Shown here one piece after another: positions 6,361 through 6,951 of a DNA stretch of 6,951 nucleotides. Origin of the DNA: Erysipelotrichaceae bacterium (GTDB taxonomy: Bacteria; Bacillota_I; Bacilli_A; Erysipelotrichales; Erysipelotrichaceae); the NCBI GenBank assembly GCA_017418585.1, contig JAFONG010000194.1, forward strand, positions 1 through 6,951. The letters run 5' to 3'. The position numbers and the translations under genes were made by a program. The notes below the pieces were generated by a model. That model was given only the letters and a program-made list of their open reading frames with translations. It did not search any database and was not told where the DNA came from. Position 1 is the first letter of the stretch, and each line of letters begins with the position of its first letter.

Positions 6361-6389
6361 TTGACAGGTTATTTAATACATTCTAGAAT
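6361..6389 (+). promoter_or_regulatory. Near-consensus promoter toward the hemolysin III-family gene
   Basis: TTGACA (6361-6366) matches the -35 consensus perfectly. It is followed by a 17-bp spacer and TAGAAT (6384-6389, 5 of 6). Start of transcription would be near 6396, giving a leader of about 68 nt. A second plus-strand candidate, TTAAAA (6405-6410), 17 bp, TATAAT (6428-6433), would start near 6440. The first has the better -35 and the second the better -10. The right arm of the 18-bp inverted repeat is just downstream of the first start. Confidence 0.6.
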
Positions 6390-6408
6390 ACAGTTAGAAG
6401 TTTTTTAA
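6380..6408 (-). promoter_or_regulatory. Candidate promoter toward the DUF1836 gene
   Basis: The perfect palindrome ATTCTAGAAT (6380-6389) also gives TAGAAT on the minus strand (6385-6380). TTAAAA lies 17 bp upstream (6408-6403, 4 of 6), inside the right inverted-repeat arm. Its -10 overlaps the plus-strand -10 by 2 bp, so only one polymerase could occupy the region at a time. Another option is TTGTCA near 6422-6417 as -35, but it lacks a good -10. Confidence 0.4.
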
Positions 6409-6463
6409 AAACCTGTGACAAGTTTATTATAATACTACAATGAAGCTTAAACAAGGAGGGAAA

Positions 6464-6951
6464 ATGGAATTGAGATTAAGGGATCTGAACAGGCTCGAGA
6501 ACAAGCCCTACATATCGATCAAGGATCCGATCAGTACATTGACGCATTTTATCGGCTTTGTTGCGTCGATCTTCCTGACGCCTGTCCTGCTGAGCAGGGC
6601 CGGGATGCATTCTTCTGATCTGAAGGATCTTGCGGGTCTTAGCGTCTATTGTCTTAGCATGATCGTTCTCTACGGCGCCAGCAGCGCCCACCACGCTTTT
6701 GTGTTGCCTGAAGGACCGTCAAAAATCCTCAGAAAACTCGACCACATCAGCATCTTCCTGCTGATTGCCGGAACCTATACCCCGCTTTGCTTGAGCGTTC
6801 TGGATCCGGTAAACGGGATGCAGCTGCTGAAGGCGATATGGCTGATCGCGATCATCGGTATCCTAATGAAGACCTTCTGGATCAGCTGTCCGAAATACGT
6901 CTCATCCTTGACCTATATCCTGATGGGATGGCTGGCGCTGTGGAAAATCGC
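6464..6951 (+). CDS. trhA: Hemolysin III / TrhA (PAQR-type) membrane protein, partial (3' end off window)
   Basis: N-terminal 162 residues of an integral membrane protein of the hemolysin III family (Pfam HlyIII), normally about 210-220 residues with seven membrane helices. Translation starts at the ATG at 6464 behind a strong AAGGAGGG a few nt upstream. Family motifs are ISTLTHFIGFVASI at about 23-36 (first helix, with the conserved T-H-x-x-G), YGASSAHHAF at about 70-79 (the S-x-x-x-H element) and KLDHISIFLLIAGTYTP at about 91-107 (the D-H and AGTYTP signature). The conserved Ser, His and Asp resemble the metal-site residues of PAQR proteins. The C-terminal H-x-x-x-H element should lie beyond the window edge. 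Relatives have been described as pore-forming hemolysins (Bacillus cereus HlyIII) or as proteins affecting membrane state (E. coli YqfA/TrhA); the sequence does not decide between these. It is divergent from the DUF1836 gene, with which it shares its control region. Confidence 0.93.
   Translation, partial: MELRLRDLNRLENKPYISIKDPISTLTHFIGFVASIFLTPVLLSRAGMHSSDLKDLAGLSVYCLSMIVLYGASSAHHAFVLPEGPSKILRKLDHISIFLLIAGTYTPLCLSVLDPVNGMQLLKAIWLIAIIGILMKTFWISCPKYVSSLTYILMGWLALWKI

Larger units (their letters stand above)
6342..6416. repeat. Perfect 18-bp inverted repeat spanning the divergent promoter region
   Basis: ACAGGTTTTTAAAAAACT at 6342-6359 is repeated exactly in inverted orientation at 6399-6416, with 39 bp between the arms. 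Each arm is itself nearly palindromic (AG-K-T5-A5-M-CT), so each could be a complete dimer site. A degraded third copy starting ACAGGTT lies at 6364-6381, in direct orientation 22 bp from the left arm. The left arm abuts the plus-strand -35, and the right arm covers the minus-strand -35 candidate. It is best read as a paired operator for the flanking genes. Confidence 0.8.

Noticed and set aside
6342..6416. The 18-bp inverted repeat as ends of a small mobile element
   Set aside because: Only 39 bp lie between the arms and no target duplication flanks them. Placement over two promoters fits an operator better.

Overview
This window looks like a chromosomal segment of a low-to-mid-GC Bacillota (Firmicute). 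The evidence is a lipobox-bearing BMP lipoprotein, strong AGGAGG-type ribosome binding sites, a DeoR-family regulator, and a DUF1836 protein (a family I know essentially from Firmicutes) next to a hemolysin III/TrhA membrane protein. TGA is used as a stop, so it is not a mollicute with altered code. An Erysipelotrichia or clostridial gut-type genome is my guess for the lineage, with low certainty.

Layout. Positions 1-5726, minus strand, hold an ABC importer locus read right to left: a DeoR-type regulator (4959-5726), a promoter with an overlapping inverted repeat (about 4914-4955), a BMP-family substrate-binding lipoprotein (3706-4830), an intergenic hairpin (3641-3673), a double-domain ATPase (2023-3615) and two membrane permeases (915-2033, and 1-915 running off the left edge). 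The last three genes overlap by 11 and 1 nt, which suggests translational coupling. The parts match the BmpA/NupN-O-P-Q (nucleoside) importer class. The binding protein and the permeases depart from usual family motifs, so the substrate should not be assumed. A DeoR-type regulator, which normally senses a phosphorylated sugar, would fit import and catabolism of a nucleoside or related pentose compound. No catabolic enzyme is visible.

Positions 5812-6951 form a second unit. A DUF1836 gene (5832-6326, minus) ends in an intrinsic terminator and is divergent from a hemolysin III/TrhA-family gene (6464 to the right edge, plus). The 137 bp between them hold a near-consensus plus-strand promoter and an opposing minus-strand promoter whose -10 elements share one palindrome. 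All of this lies inside a perfect 18-bp inverted repeat. The DUF1836 protein contains a MerR-like helix-turn-helix pattern, so an attractive reading is a self-contained regulator/target pair in which DUF1836 binds the repeat and controls both itself and the membrane protein. This is the least described part of the window.

Every stretch without a gene is shorter than 140 bp, and each is described. I see no tRNA, rRNA, CRISPR array, insertion sequence or prophage element.
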